DNA of 64,000 bases, taken from positions 1 through 64,000 of the forward strand of contig JBNLAN010000008.1 in assembly GCA_050302175.1 (NCBI GenBank), written 5' to 3'. The translations under genes were made by a program, and so were the position numbers. The DNA comes from JBNLAN01 sp050302175. Its GTDB lineage: Bacteria > Pseudomonadota > Zetaproteobacteria > Mariprofundales > Mariprofundaceae. This document shows, in pieces, positions 50,353 to 61,277 of this stretch. Every line of letters begins with the position of its first letter. The first letter of the stretch is position 1. The notes beneath the pieces are model-generated. The model saw only the letters and a list, made by a program, of their open reading frames with translations. It was not told the DNA's origin and did not search any database.

Positions 50353-52037
50353 CCAGAACTCTTCTTGCTCTGCTATGTAGCCTTATCATTAGCGCCTGCG
50401 CCACCGGCGGCAAACCCGCTACTACGGAAACGCGGAATATCCCCATCGACCAGCTCGAGCCGGACTTTCTCTACCTTGCCGCACAGGATGCCATGCAAAA
50501 CGGCAACACCGCCCTCGCCATCCGCCTGTTGAAAACCTTTGTCACTAAAGTCCCTGATGCCACAGAACCGCGCCTGCAACTTGCAAACCTGCTTTTAAGT
50601 ACCGGCGAACCCAAGCAGGCTGCCAGGCATATCGATCACCTGCTGGCCAGCAACACACTGAATCCCGAAGAAAGAAACAGCACCCTGCTACTCAAGGCAC
50701 GCGTACAGGCCATTGCCGGCGACAGCAAAGGGGCACTGGCCACACTCGATGAAATACTGGATCGCGACAGTAAGCACTTACTGGCAAGGCAGTTTCAAAT
50801 TCGTCTGCTATTAGGGCTCGAGGCCTACACTGACGCCCATCTCGCAATACAGGAGGCGATCAATATTCAGGATACCCCCGAGCTGCGGCAAATACAGGCA
50901 AATATCTATATGGAGCAGGGGTTGAAAGAGGAGGCGTGGCAGGCGGCAAAGGCCATGCAGAAGCTGGCGCCCGATAACGATACTCCCGTCATGCTGCTAA
51001 GCCGAATTGCCGAGCAGCAAAATAAGCCTGAACTCGCCGAATCGCTATTACGGGATTTCCTGAAAAAGCACCCGGATGCACTTCGGGCCAGCAACATGCT
51101 TGGCAGCATTTTGATTCGCCGTGGCCGCACAAAAGAGGCGATTGATATCTATCGCGAGCTCTCCGACAAAACCGGAAGGCGACCGGAAATACTGTCCGCG
51201 CTTGGCATGCTTCTCTACGAAACAGGCGAATACCGGCAGGCGCTGGAGATCTTTAAAGAGGCACAAACCAAACAGCCGGATGATCAAAACCTCTTCTACA
51301 TAGGCGGCTGCCTCGAAATGATGGAAAACTTTCCCCAGGCCATCAAACATTACGAAAGTATCGGAATGCGCAGCCCGCTTTATCCTGATGCGCAAACCCG
51401 GCTTGCCGGCATCGAAATCCGGCAGGAGAAGCTCTCCGATGCTTTAGCCAGACTGAAAAAAGTCATTCGCATCTTCAAAAACCATGTTGATGCCTACACG
51501 ATGCTCTCCTTCGCCCGCCTGGCCCAGCAGAAATATGAGCTTCTGCTTGAAGAAACCGCACCGGCCATGGAGCTGCACGGCTTTCCGCTCAAGCTGCTGT
51601 TCAACCGCGCCATTGCTTACGACGCGCTGAAAGACTACCCCAACCTTGAGAAATCCTTGGAAAAGCTTCTCAGCATCAATCCCGAACACGCTGAGGCGCT
51701 GAATTTTCTCGGCTACTCATACGCAGAGCGAGGCATCAAACTTGATGAAGCCGAGGCTCTGATTCAGAAGGCGCTAAAACTGAAAAAAAACGATGGCTAC
51801 TATCTCGATTCGCTGGCATGGGTCTATTTCAAACAGGCAAAATACAAAAAGGCCGAAGCCACGCAGCAAAAAGCCCTTGGCATCGAAAAAGGGGATCCTC
51901 TCATGCACGAGCATATGGGGGATATTCTCTGGAAACGGGGAAAGCAGAAAGAGGCCCGTGAAGCGTGGCAGAAAGCGCTCAGCCTCAAGCACGCGAAACC
52001 GGAAACCCTGCGCAAAAAGCTCAAGGACGGCATCTAG
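50349..52037 (+). CDS. TPR-repeat lipoprotein
   Basis: A 562-residue lipoprotein precursor (lipobox LIISACATG) made of tetratricopeptide repeats, about 13 to 15 of them, e.g. AARHIDHLLASNTLNPEERN, EAIDIYRELSDKTGRRPEIL and AEALNFLGYSYAERGIKLDE. It resembles large TPR proteins that precede lolB in several Pseudomonadota. Envelope location; it is likely a scaffold. It overlaps the JAMM gene by ATGA and lolB begins three bases after its stop. Confidence 0.9.
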   Translation: MTRTLLALLCSLIISACATGGKPATTETRNIPIDQLEPDFLYLAAQDAMQNGNTALAIRLLKTFVTKVPDATEPRLQLANLLLSTGEPKQAARHIDHLLASNTLNPEERNSTLLLKARVQAIAGDSKGALATLDEILDRDSKHLLARQFQIRLLLGLEAYTDAHLAIQEAINIQDTPELRQIQANIYMEQGLKEEAWQAAKAMQKLAPDNDTPVMLLSRIAEQQNKPELAESLLRDFLKKHPDALRASNMLGSILIRRGRTKEAIDIYRELSDKTGRRPEILSALGMLLYETGEYRQALEIFKEAQTKQPDDQNLFYIGGCLEMMENFPQAIKHYESIGMRSPLYPDAQTRLAGIEIRQEKLSDALARLKKVIRIFKNHVDAYTMLSFARLAQQKYELLLEETAPAMELHGFPLKLLFNRAIAYDALKDYPNLEKSLEKLLSINPEHAEALNFLGYSYAERGIKLDEAEALIQKALKLKKNDGYYLDSLAWVYFKQAKYKKAEATQQKALGIEKGDPLMHEHMGDILWKRGKQKEAREAWQKALSLKHAKPETLRKKLKDGI

Positions 52038-52039
52038 CT

Positions 52040-52603
52040 ATGCCGCGCTGGCAGCGAAGCATTGCCTCCTGCTTATGCTTTACCACCATCAGCCTTGCTG
52101 CCCTGGGACTGACCGCCTGTATCAAACCGACCATCGATGTGCCGAAGCTGATCGGCCCCTACCATGAATTAAGCGGCCGCCTGCTGGTGATTACGCCGGA
52201 GGGACGTTGGCAAGTCGCCATCGATTATCGATCCAACACTCCTGCCAAGGGCTACCTCCGCCTGACCCATGCCGCATCCTCACGCATTATTGAGTTGCGC
52301 TGGCAGCAAGAGAACATGGAGATGCGAGATAACGGACACTCTCCCGCCTGGAGTCAGATATCCCACGCGCAACTTTCCGAGCATGGCATCGTGCTAAAGC
52401 CGGTTGAGCTGGCCACCTTTCTACAGGGCGACATCCCTGCAGGGTTTCGCAGCAAAGGCGGTGGCATATGGGAACGACACCAGCAAAGCAGCAATGGTAA
52501 GCACCTGATCCGGGTAACATGGCAGCCAGAAGGCAGGCGCCTGATTGTTTCGGACATTCCACAGGGGAAAACCGCAACCCTGATCATTTCGGAAGGAAAA
52601 TAA
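52040..52603 (+). CDS. lolB: Outer-membrane lipoprotein receptor LolB-like
   Basis: A 187-residue lipoprotein precursor: lipobox LGLTAC, then LIGPYHELSGRLLVITPEGR, ELRWQQENMEMRDNG, VELATFLQGDIPAGF and RRLIVSDIPQG. The beta-rich core and the placement just before ispE match LolB, the receptor that inserts lipoproteins in the outer membrane. Sequence similarity of LolB is generally low, so this is partly a call by context. The start at 52040 lies three bases after the TPR gene stop. Confidence 0.72.
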   Translation: MPRWQRSIASCLCFTTISLAALGLTACIKPTIDVPKLIGPYHELSGRLLVITPEGRWQVAIDYRSNTPAKGYLRLTHAASSRIIELRWQQENMEMRDNGHSPAWSQISHAQLSEHGIVLKPVELATFLQGDIPAGFRSKGGGIWERHQQSSNGKHLIRVTWQPEGRRLIVSDIPQGKTATLIISEGK

Positions 52604-52604
52604 C

Positions 52605-53492
52605 GTGCACCTGAAGCTCCCTGCTCCGGCCAAAATTAACCTTCACCTGAAAGTAACCGGCACCCTTCCGGATGGCTACCACACACTGGATACCAGCTTC
52701 GTATATATCGATGCATATGATGAATTAAGTATCAAACCCTTCGATACACTACACGTCACCTGCTCAAACCCAACGTTGCAGGGTGAAAATAATCTGGTCT
52801 ATCGACTTCTCAAGGCCTTCCGCGAGCAACACGAAATCCGTAGCGGACTCTCTATCCATGTAGAAAAGCGCCTACCGGAGCAGGCAGGGCTTGGCGGAGG
52901 CTCCTCGGACGCCGCTACTGCGCTACTCGCCGCCAACCGACTATGGGGTATCCATGCCGGTACTGCCGAGCTTATTGATTTTTCGGCCCCCTTCGGCGCC
53001 GATATTCCCTGCTTTCTTTTTGGGCAGGCCAGCCTTGCCACCGGCATCGGTGAACAATTGATCCCCCTCCCCGGCAACCTGCCGACGGATACCATCCTGC
53101 TGGCGCATCCAGGTATCGGTCTCTCCACCCCGGAAGTATTCAAAACTTACGATGCCATGCACGGGCAGGACGCGTTGACCCGTCAGCCGCGCGCCGATAC
53201 CATCCGCGCGCCTGACGGTGGCAGCCGGAACGCACAGGTTCCAATCGGCGAAAACGATCTTGAACCTGTCGCCTGCCGCATGTCGGAAAAGCTCGATGTT
53301 TTGTTGCAGGCTATGCGTAAAACATCCCTGCAGGCCTGGATGAGTGGCAGCGGCACCGCCTGCGTTGCCCGTCTTGCATCCGAAGCCAATGCCGCGAAGC
53401 TGGCCGAAAACCTTCGCAGCCAAAAGCTTGCAAGCTGGATACATATCGGACAGCTAATGCCTCGGCATCCTTTGGCCGATATGTGGGATTAA
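52605..53492 (+). CDS. ispE: 4-diphosphocytidyl-2-C-methyl-D-erythritol kinase
   Basis: A 295-residue GHMP kinase. N-terminal LPAPAKINLHLKVTG with the conserved Lys-Asn, PDGYHTLDT, and the ATP loop PEQAGLGGGSSDAATAL; third motif WMSGSGTACVA. It phosphorylates CDP-ME in the MEP isoprenoid pathway. GTG start at 52605 with GGAAGG upstream, one base after lolB. It is followed by tRNA-Gln and prs, a familiar order in Pseudomonadota. Confidence 0.95.
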   Translation: MHLKLPAPAKINLHLKVTGTLPDGYHTLDTSFVYIDAYDELSIKPFDTLHVTCSNPTLQGENNLVYRLLKAFREQHEIRSGLSIHVEKRLPEQAGLGGGSSDAATALLAANRLWGIHAGTAELIDFSAPFGADIPCFLFGQASLATGIGEQLIPLPGNLPTDTILLAHPGIGLSTPEVFKTYDAMHGQDALTRQPRADTIRAPDGGSRNAQVPIGENDLEPVACRMSEKLDVLLQAMRKTSLQAWMSGSGTACVARLASEANAAKLAENLRSQKLASWIHIGQLMPRHPLADMWD

Positions 53493-53501
53493 ATATAGTA
53501 G

Positions 53502-53576
53502 TGGGGCGTAGCCAAGCGGTAAGGCAACGGGTTTTGATCCCGTCATGCGTAGGTTCGAATCCTGCCGCCCCAGCCA
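53502..53576 (+). tRNA. tRNA-Gln (TTG anticodon)
   Basis: A 75-base tRNA with the CCA end encoded. The acceptor arms TGGGGCG and CGCCCCA pair as usual for tRNA-Gln, D-arm GCCAAGCGGTAAGGC, anticodon stem-loop ACGGGTTTTGATCCCGT with TTG at the anticodon, and T-arm GTAGGTTCGAATCCTGC. It sits between ispE and prs. Confidence 0.95.
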
Positions 53577-53645
53577 GATACTCGAAGTTGCTGTCGTAGC
53601 CATTTAAGCTATGGTAAAAGAAATACCTTCAGGAGCGACAAGGCC

Positions 53646-54596
53646 ATGACTACAAAACGACTCCGCCTCTTCTCGGGCACCTCGAACCCTTCGCTGACCG
53701 AGGCGATTTGCGAACACATGGATATGCCTCTCGGCGAAATCCACATCCAGCACTTCTCCGACGGCGAAATCTTTTTGCAGATTCGCGAAACCATCCGCGG
53801 ACTGGATGCCTTCTACATCCAGAGCACTTCGGCGCCAGCCAACGACAATCTGATGGAACTGCTGATCTTTATCGATGCCGCCAAGCGCGCTTCAGCGCAC
53901 TACATCTGCGCGGTGATCCCCTATTTCGGCTACGCCCGTCAGGATCGCAAGAGTGCCGGACGCACCCCGATCTCGGCCAAACTGGTAGCTGACATAATCC
54001 AGGCGGCAGGCGCCACCCGCGTACTGACCATGGACCTGCACGCCACCCAGATTCAGGGTTTCTTCGATATCCCGGTCGACAACATTTTTGCGGCCCCTCT
54101 GTTCGCCAAAGACATTGAGCAACAGAATAACATAGAAGATGTCGTCGTCGTTTCACCCGATGTTGGCGGTGTGGTACGCGCACGTGCACTTGCTAAGCGC
54201 CTGCATGTGGATATGGCCATTGTGGACAAACGGCGCCCGGCTCCCAACGTAGCCGAAGTAATGAATATTATCGGTGACATCGAAGGCAAACACTGCATTC
54301 TGATTGATGACATCGTTGATACCGCAGGCACCCTGTGCAATGCGGTCGATGCACTGCTTGACCGTGGCGGCGCAGCCAAAGTCTCGGCCTATGCCACCCA
54401 TGGCGTCCTTTCGGGCCCGGCCGCCGAGCGCCTGAGCAACTCGCGTCTGCATGAACTGGTGATCACCGATTCCATCCTGCAACCGGAAAAGGTGATAAAC
54501 ACCGGCAAGGTGCGCACACTTACCGTCGCTCAGCTGATGGCAGAAGCGATTAGCCGCATCTACGATGCCCGCTCCATCAGCAGCTTGTATAACTAA
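53646..54596 (+). CDS. prs: Ribose-phosphate pyrophosphokinase
   Basis: A 316-residue PRPP synthetase. Blocks: LRLFSGTSNPSLTEAICEHM, RQDRKSAGRTPISAKLVAD, TMDLHATQIQGFFDIPVDN with the catalytic His region, VVDKRRPAPNVAEVMNI-type (in short form VDKRRPAPNVAEV) and the PRPP-binding loop LIDDIVDTAGTLC. It makes PRPP for nucleotides, His and Trp. The ATG at 53646 follows CAGGAGCGACAAGGCC. Confidence 0.96.
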   Translation: MTTKRLRLFSGTSNPSLTEAICEHMDMPLGEIHIQHFSDGEIFLQIRETIRGLDAFYIQSTSAPANDNLMELLIFIDAAKRASAHYICAVIPYFGYARQDRKSAGRTPISAKLVADIIQAAGATRVLTMDLHATQIQGFFDIPVDNIFAAPLFAKDIEQQNNIEDVVVVSPDVGGVVRARALAKRLHVDMAIVDKRRPAPNVAEVMNIIGDIEGKHCILIDDIVDTAGTLCNAVDALLDRGGAAKVSAYATHGVLSGPAAERLSNSRLHELVITDSILQPEKVINTGKVRTLTVAQLMAEAISRIYDARSISSLYN

Positions 54597-54677
54597 GCAA
54601 AATATCTACAATGCCGCCCCCTCGGAGCCGTAAAGCCCGGGGCAACTAAAATTATTGCTGCGCTGCAGCCGCCATAA

Positions 54678-54689
54678 CGGGACGTCCCG
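54678..54689. other. 12-base palindrome upstream of rplY
   Basis: CGGGACGTCCCG, perfect dyad, 28 bases before the rplY start and just ahead of its ribosome site. It could form a short hairpin in the leader and affect L25 expression; this is only suggested by position. Confidence 0.25.
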
Positions 54690-54716
54690 ATGGTGTACTA
54701 TCGAAGGAGAATACGA

Positions 54717-55370
54717 ATGTCTGACTATGTTGTTGAAGCCGAACTGAGAGAAAAAACCGGCCGGGCCGAAACCCGCCGTCTGCGCCGCGCAGGCAAAATC
54801 CCGGGTATCATCTACGGTGGCGGTAAGCCTGAACTGTCCATCGCCATGGACTACTTCACCATCAGCAAACTACTGGAAGAGGAACATTTCCACACCACTC
54901 TGCTTGAAATCAGCGTTACTGGCTCAAGTGGCAAGAACACCGCCATTCTGAAGGCAACCCAGTGGGAACCAATCAAAGATACCGTCACCCATGTCGACTT
55001 CCAGCGCGTATCCTCCTCCGATAAAATCCATATCGAAGTGCCGGTACATGCACTGAACCATGAAACCTGCCCGGGCGTGAAACAGGGCGGTTCGCTGAGC
55101 ATCATTCGCCACTCCCTCGAAGTGACCTGCCGTGCCGACTCGATTCCGGAGAGCATCGAAATCGATTGCGCCAGCATGGAGATCGGAGATGTCGTTCATA
55201 TCAACGACGTGAAGCTTCCGGATGGTGTTGAGGTTCAGCACGACCAGAACTTCACCATTCTGAACATCAGCGCACCGAAGAAGGCAGAGGAAGTTGAAGA
55301 GACCGCTGCTGCCGCAGAAGGCGAAGCGGAGGCTCCGGAAGCAGCTGACGAAGCAGCCAGCGAGGAGTAA
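54717..55370 (+). CDS. rplY: 50S ribosomal protein L25 (CTC form)
   Basis: A 217-residue L25/Ctc protein: VVEAELREKTGRAETRRLRR, GKIPGIIYGGGKPEL, then VDFQRVSSSDKIHIEVPVHA and the C-terminal TL5-type domain, ending in an acidic Ala/Glu tail (EETAAAAEGEAEAPEAADE). It binds 5S rRNA. The ATG at 54717 is preceded by GAAGGAGAATACG. It is followed eight bases on by pth, its usual partner. Confidence 0.95.
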   Translation: MSDYVVEAELREKTGRAETRRLRRAGKIPGIIYGGGKPELSIAMDYFTISKLLEEEHFHTTLLEISVTGSSGKNTAILKATQWEPIKDTVTHVDFQRVSSSDKIHIEVPVHALNHETCPGVKQGGSLSIIRHSLEVTCRADSIPESIEIDCASMEIGDVVHINDVKLPDGVEVQHDQNFTILNISAPKKAEEVEETAAAAEGEAEAPEAADEAASEE

Positions 55371-55378
55371 TTGCATCC

Positions 55379-55960
55379 GTGCAACTGCTGGTAGGCCTCG
55401 GCAATCCCGGCGACAAGTATCAGGAGACCCGCCACAACATCGGGTTCCGTTTTCTGGACAAGCTGGCCGAAATTCAGGGGCTGCGTTTTAGCGCAGCCCC
55501 TCGTTTTCGTGCCGAGACCGCCACCTGGGAGTCCCCGGTCGGCCGCGTGCTATTAGTGAAACCGCAAACCTTCATGAACGACTCGGGCGAGGCGGTCGGT
55601 CCACTAGCCAACTACTACAAGGTTGAGCCAAAAGAGATCACTGTGGTGTTCGATGATCTTGAGTTGCCGCCTGGCAAGGTGCGCATTCGCCACGGTGGTG
55701 GGCATGGCGGTCACAATGGGCTGAAATCGCTGAACCAGCATCTGGAAAACACCGACTACTGCCGCATCAAGCTCGGTATCGGCCGTCCTGTGCACGGCGA
55801 GGTCACCCCATGGGTGCTTGGCAAAGCGGCGGAGAACGACCGCATCATTGAAGCGCAGGTGTTCGACTGCCTGCTGCCCGAAGTCACCACCATTTTGCAA
55901 GGCGATGCGCCACACGCGGCCAATCGCATCCATCTCTGCCTGCAAGGCAAAGGAGTCTGA
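55379..55960 (+). CDS. pth: Peptidyl-tRNA hydrolase
   Basis: A 193-residue Pth. LLVGLGNPGDKYQETRHNIG contains the catalytic His; KPQTFMNDSGEAV, VVFDDLELPPGKVRIRHGG and GGHNGLKSLNQHL are the other family blocks. It recycles peptidyl-tRNAs released from stalled ribosomes. GTG start at 55379 with GAGGAG upstream, inside the rplY-pth-ychF operon. Confidence 0.96.
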   Translation: MQLLVGLGNPGDKYQETRHNIGFRFLDKLAEIQGLRFSAAPRFRAETATWESPVGRVLLVKPQTFMNDSGEAVGPLANYYKVEPKEITVVFDDLELPPGKVRIRHGGGHGGHNGLKSLNQHLENTDYCRIKLGIGRPVHGEVTPWVLGKAAENDRIIEAQVFDCLLPEVTTILQGDAPHAANRIHLCLQGKGV

Positions 55961-55963
55961 TTC

Positions 55964-57058
55964 ATGGCACTGAGTATCGGCATCGTGGGGCTTCCCAACG
56001 TCGGCAAATCTACCCTGTTCAACGCGCTGGCCGGAGGCGGAGCGGAAGCGGCCAACTACCCCTTCTGCACCATCGATCCCAACGTCGGCATCGTGCCGGT
56101 ACCCGATCCGCGCATCAATGCGCTCTCCGCTATTGTCAAACCGCAGGCCATCCAACATGCCACAGTGGAATTCGTCGATATCGCCGGCCTCGTGGCGGGA
56201 GCGGCATCCGGCGAAGGCCTCGGCAATAAGTTCCTAGCCAATATTCGTGAGTGCGCAGCCATTGCGCATGTAGTGCGCTGCTTTGAAGACAGCAATGTCA
56301 CTCATGTAGCTGGACGGGTGCATCCGCTCTCCGATATTGAAGTGATCGACACCGAACTGATGCTGAAAGATATGGAGACGGTGCAGAAAGGCATCACCCG
56401 TGTTGAGAAGCTCGCCAAGTCGGGTGATAAGGATGCAAAAGCTGCTGCCGCTCTCTACCAGAAAGTGCTGAAAGGCCTCGAAGATGGTATCACCGTGCGC
56501 CGCCAAAAACTTGCCAGCGACGAATTGGAGGCCATCAAGGAGATGTGCCTGCTCACCGGCAAACCGGTGCTGTATGTTGCCAATGTCGACGATGGCTCAC
56601 TGCCCGACGGCAACGAGTATGTAGAGCAGGTGCGCAAGCATGCGGCCGAGGAAGACGCACGCGTCGCCGTGGTATCCGCACAGATCGAATCGGAGCTGGT
56701 GCAGATGGATGCCGAATCGCGCACCGAGTTTCTCGCAGATTTAGGTTTGAGTGAACCGGGACTCAACACCGTGATCCGCGAAGCTTATACGCTGCTCAAT
56801 CTCATCACTTACTTCACCGCCGGCGTGAAAGAGGTGCGTGCCTGGACCATCCACCGCGGCGACACAGCCCCCAAAGCGGCAGGCGTGATCCATACCGATT
56901 TCGAGAAAGGCTTCATCCGCGCCGAAACCATCGCCTACGACGATTTCGTCTCTTTGGGTGGCGAGCAGAAGGCGAAAGAGGCAGGCAAGATGCGGCTCGA
57001 AGGCAAGGAGTATGTCGTCAAGGATGGCGATGTAATGCACTTCAGGTTTAACGTTTAG
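55964..57058 (+). CDS. ychF: Ribosome-associated ATPase YchF (OLA1 family)
   Basis: A 364-residue OBG-like ATPase. G1 [16 protein letters not shown], switch-region [20 protein letters not shown], and the C-terminal TGS domain ([20 protein letters not shown]). The family prefers ATP to GTP because of a changed G4 motif (NVDDG-type here). It binds ribosomes and affects stress responses. It begins three bases after pth. Confidence 0.95.
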   Translation: MALSIGIVGLPNVGKSTLFNALAGGGAEAANYPFCTIDPNVGIVPVPDPRINALSAIVKPQAIQHATVEFVDIAGLVAGAASGEGLGNKFLANIRECAAIAHVVRCFEDSNVTHVAGRVHPLSDIEVIDTELMLKDMETVQKGITRVEKLAKSGDKDAKAAAALYQKVLKGLEDGITVRRQKLASDELEAIKEMCLLTGKPVLYVANVDDGSLPDGNEYVEQVRKHAAEEDARVAVVSAQIESELVQMDAESRTEFLADLGLSEPGLNTVIREAYTLLNLITYFTAGVKEVRAWTIHRGDTAPKAAGVIHTDFEKGFIRAETIAYDDFVSLGGEQKAKEAGKMRLEGKEYVVKDGDVMHFRFNV

Positions 57059-57108
57059 AAGAGGCGTGCAGGCGAAACCCTCGCCGCTTCGTTGCGTCAG
57101 GAGCTCAG

Positions 57109-57498
57109 ATGAATTCGATTACAAAAAGTATTTTTGCTGTCCTGCTCACCGCTATCTGGGTGAACGCCTCCGAATTCGTTCGCAACGAGCTCCTGCTCAA
57201 GACTTATTGGACGGAGCACTACCAGTCCCTCGGCATACCCTTTCCCTCCGAACCTCTAAACGGCGCCGTCTGGGGACTATGGGGGATTTCCTTTTCTGTA
57301 GCGATCTATCTGGTATCGCGAAAGTTCGATCTTTTACAGGCCACGCTCACCTGCTGGTTCATGGGGTTTGTATTGATGTGGATCGTAACCTGGAATCTCG
57401 GCGTTCTGCCTGCCGCCATCCTTCTCTATGCAGCTCCGCTCGCCTTACTGGAAACCTTCGTTGGCACCGCCATCTGCAAAAGAGTTGCCCCCGAATAG
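57109..57498 (+). CDS. Small integral membrane protein, uncharacterised
   Basis: A 129-residue protein with three to four membrane segments: SIFAVLLTAIWVNASEFV, GLWGISFSVAIYLVS, LTCWFMGFVLMWIVTWNLGV and ILLYAAPLALLETFVGTAI. The charged loop KTYWTEHYQSLGIPFPSEPL lies between the first two. I do not recognise a family. CAGGAGCTCAG precedes the ATG at 57109. It lies between ychF and mgtE on the same strand. Confidence 0.7.
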   Translation: MNSITKSIFAVLLTAIWVNASEFVRNELLLKTYWTEHYQSLGIPFPSEPLNGAVWGLWGISFSVAIYLVSRKFDLLQATLTCWFMGFVLMWIVTWNLGVLPAAILLYAAPLALLETFVGTAICKRVAPE

Positions 57499-57611
57499 CA
57501 GGCAATAACCACGACATAGGGAACTCAAAAACCGCCGACAGCAATGCTGCAACCGGTTTCTATTCCTGCATACACGTAGTAGGCTCCGCGCGTCGCAACG
57601 GGAGCCAATGA

Positions 57612-58979
57612 ATGTCGTCAGAAACCGAACAAATCGATCTGCCGAAAATGACTGCTTCAGAAGCCCTTGAGCTGGCTTCTGCCGATCCGGCGTTGCTTAC
57701 CGAGCACCTGTCGGAGCTTCACTCCAGCGAACTGGCGCAACTGCTGATCGACTGCAAAGACGACAGCCGCCGACTGCAACTCTTTTCACACATCTCCGAA
57801 AAGCAGGGCGGCGAGGTTATTCTGGAGCTACCGGAAAGCCTGCAAGAGGAGCTACTCTCCGCACTGCATCCTCACCACATCGGAGCCGTGGTCGAGCACC
57901 TGGATTCGGATGATGCCGCCGATATTCTGCAAGTGGTCGATAAAGAGATCGCCACGGAGATCATCGAACGCCTTGAGCCGGACGACCGACGCGAAATGCA
58001 GTCTCTGCTCGGACACGATGAGGAGTCTGCCGGTGGCCTGATGCAGGTCGAGCTGTTCAAGGTTCGCGGCGACTGGACCGTTGAGAAAGTACTCAATGTG
58101 CTACGGCGTTGGGGCGAGGAGATCGAGAACCTCAACTACGTCTACGTGATCAATGATGACGATGTGCTTCAGGGAGTGGTTCCACTGCATGCCCTGCTCT
58201 TCTGTGAAACCGAAACGCCGATTGCGGAGATGATTCGCAAGGATTTCCCGAGAGTGCACGCCGGCGAAGACCAGGAAGAGGTAGCGCACCTGTTCGAGAA
58301 ATACGACGTGCTGGCCATGCCGGTGGTGGACGAGGACGGTAAATTGGTCGGTCGTATCACCGCCGATGACATCCTCGACGTACTACAGGAAGAGGCCACC
58401 GAGGATATGTACCGCCTTGCTGCCCTCTCCGGCAACGACGACCTCTCCGACCCGGTCGGGCGTACTGCCTGGCGGCGCGGCATATGGCTGGCGGTCAACC
58501 TAGGCACCGCATTTCTTGCCTCCTATGTGATCGCGCAATTCGAAGCGACGCTGGCGCAAATTGTGGCACTTGCGATTCTAATGCCGATCGTGGCCAGCAT
58601 GGGCGGCATTGCCGGCACGCAGACGTTGACCGTGATCGTGCGCGGTATCGCACTCGGGCGTGTTACCTTTGAAACATCACGGCGAGCGCTGCAAAAAGAG
58701 GTATTGGTCAGTATGGTAACCGGCCTCAGTTTTGCACTACTTGTCGGGGTGATCGCCTCATTCTGGTTTCCGGACCTTGGCCTCAAGCTCGGCCTGATCA
58801 TCGCCGCCGCCATGCTGGTCAACCTGGTTGCTGCGGGCCTGGCTGGCGCCCTGATCCCACTCACACTGCAGCGTATCAACATTGACCCGGCACTGGCCTC
58901 GGGCACCATTCTCACCACCGTCACTGATGTGGTCGGATTCCTCACCTTTCTCGGACTTGCCACAACATTCCTGCTCTAG
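57612..58979 (+). CDS. mgtE: MgtE-family magnesium transporter
   Basis: A 455-residue MgtE. N-terminal helical domain (about 1-135: EVILELPESLQEELLSAL; MQSLLGHDEESAGGLM), two CBS modules (VLQGVVPLHALL; KYDVLAMPVVDEDGKLVGRI), the plug helix and five membrane segments from about residue 290, with the pore block GIAGTQTLTVIVRGIALG and the C-terminal NIDPALASGTILTTVTDVVG. Length and order are standard. The N- and CBS domains act as the Mg sensor that gates the channel. Confidence 0.95.
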   Translation: MSSETEQIDLPKMTASEALELASADPALLTEHLSELHSSELAQLLIDCKDDSRRLQLFSHISEKQGGEVILELPESLQEELLSALHPHHIGAVVEHLDSDDAADILQVVDKEIATEIIERLEPDDRREMQSLLGHDEESAGGLMQVELFKVRGDWTVEKVLNVLRRWGEEIENLNYVYVINDDDVLQGVVPLHALLFCETETPIAEMIRKDFPRVHAGEDQEEVAHLFEKYDVLAMPVVDEDGKLVGRITADDILDVLQEEATEDMYRLAALSGNDDLSDPVGRTAWRRGIWLAVNLGTAFLASYVIAQFEATLAQIVALAILMPIVASMGGIAGTQTLTVIVRGIALGRVTFETSRRALQKEVLVSMVTGLSFALLVGVIASFWFPDLGLKLGLIIAAAMLVNLVAAGLAGALIPLTLQRINIDPALASGTILTTVTDVVGFLTFLGLATTFLL

Positions 58980-59024
58980 AAAGAAAGCGCAAACCGCTTT
59001 GACCTGAAGCGCCTCCAAAGCTAA

Positions 59025-59987
<963 letters not shown>

Positions 59988-59999
59988 GCCCACTAAGCT

Positions 60000-61277
60000 T
60001 TAAGCAGCGTTCGCAGCGACTGCGCCCATGGCTGTGGTAATCGCCGCGAGCTCTTTTTCCCCGACGACATAGGGCGGCATGGCATAAATCAGCCTGCCGA
60101 AGGGGCGCAACCAGACGCCATGCTCGAGCAGGATCGGTTTTACCTTAGCCATATCCACCGGCGCTTGGGTCTCCGCCACGCCGATCGCGCCCAGCACCCG
60201 CACATCACTCACGCCGGGCAGCTGCGCACAGTCGGCAAGCCCCTCGCGCAACCCTTGCTCGATGGCGGCAACACGGCGCTGCCAGGGACTGTTCAGCAGC
60301 AAATCGATGCTGGCGGAGGCCACTGCACAGGCGAGCGAATTGGCCATAAAAGTGGGGCCATGGTTGAACACACTGCCTTCAAGCTCGTGGATACCCGCAC
60401 GTACCTTTTCCGTTGCTAGAGTTGCCGCCAGCGTCATATAGCCACCGGTCAGCGCCTTTCCCACGCACATGATGTCCGGAGCAATGCCGGCATGCTCGCA
60501 GGCGAACATTTTTCCGGTACGGCCGAACCCTGTCGCAATCTCATCTAGAATCAGCAGCACGCCATATTCGTCGCATAGTGCCCGCACCTGCCGCAGGAAT
60601 TCCGGCGCATAAAAGCGCATACCACCCGCCCCCTGCACGATAGGCTCCAGAATCACAGCAGCAATCTCATGGCGATGGGCTTGCAACTTTTGTCGGAAGT
60701 CCGCGATCTGAGAATCGTCCCAATCGACATCGCTGCGCGCCGTTGGCGCATCGGCGAAAATCTGTTTAGGTAAAATATCTGCGAACAGGTGGTGCATACC
60801 GTTCACTGGGTCGGTCACCGACATCGCCGCAAAAGTATCCCCATGATAACCGTTACGGATGGTGAGCAAACGATGCCGCCCCTTCTCGCCTTTCGCCTGC
60901 CAGTATTGCAGCGCCATCTTGATCGCCACCTCGACCGACACGGAGCCGGAATCGGAGAAAAAGACGTACTGCAAAGGGTCGGGGGTAATTTCGATCAGTT
61001 GTTTGGCGAGTTCCGCCGCCGGTTCGTGCGTGAGTCCGCCAAACATCACATGCGCCATCTTTACCAGCTGGGATTTCACCGCTTCGTTAAGTTCCGGAAC
61101 ATTGTAGCCGTGGATGGCGCACCACCACGAAGCCATGCCATCGATCAATTTCGTACCATCGCTCAGCTTAAGGTGCACACCGGATGCACTGACGACAGGC
61201 AAGGCGTCGTACACGGCAGGCATCGGCGCATATGGGTGCCAGACATGCTCGCGCTCGAACACCTGCCAATCAGCCAT
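60000..61277 (-). CDS. bioA: Adenosylmethionine-8-amino-7-oxononanoate aminotransferase
   Basis: A 425-residue class III PLP aminotransferase. N-terminal VFEREHVWHPYAPMPAVYD, GMASWWCAIHGYNVPELNEA, the block RNGYHGDTFAAMSVTDPVNG, LILDEIATGFGRTGKMFA and the PLP Lys in MCVGKALTGGYM. The WHPY and the terminal YAMPPYV fit BioA rather than other family members. It makes DAPA in biotin synthesis. I use the ATG at 61277 (GGAAGC upstream), which overlaps the holA stop by eight bases. No other bio genes are in the window. Confidence 0.94.
   Translation of the reverse strand: MADWQVFEREHVWHPYAPMPAVYDALPVVSASGVHLKLSDGTKLIDGMASWWCAIHGYNVPELNEAVKSQLVKMAHVMFGGLTHEPAAELAKQLIEITPDPLQYVFFSDSGSVSVEVAIKMALQYWQAKGEKGRHRLLTIRNGYHGDTFAAMSVTDPVNGMHHLFADILPKQIFADAPTARSDVDWDDSQIADFRQKLQAHRHEIAAVILEPIVQGAGGMRFYAPEFLRQVRALCDEYGVLLILDEIATGFGRTGKMFACEHAGIAPDIMCVGKALTGGYMTLAATLATEKVRAGIHELEGSVFNHGPTFMANSLACAVASASIDLLLNSPWQRRVAAIEQGLREGLADCAQLPGVSDVRVLGAIGVAETQAPVDMAKVKPILLEHGVWLRPFGRLIYAMPPYVVGEKELAAITTAMGAVAANAA

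Noticed and set aside
53493..53645. tRNA-associated integration site (att) at tRNA-Gln
   Set aside because: No partial tRNA repeat and no integrase; the gene order around it is normal housekeeping synteny.
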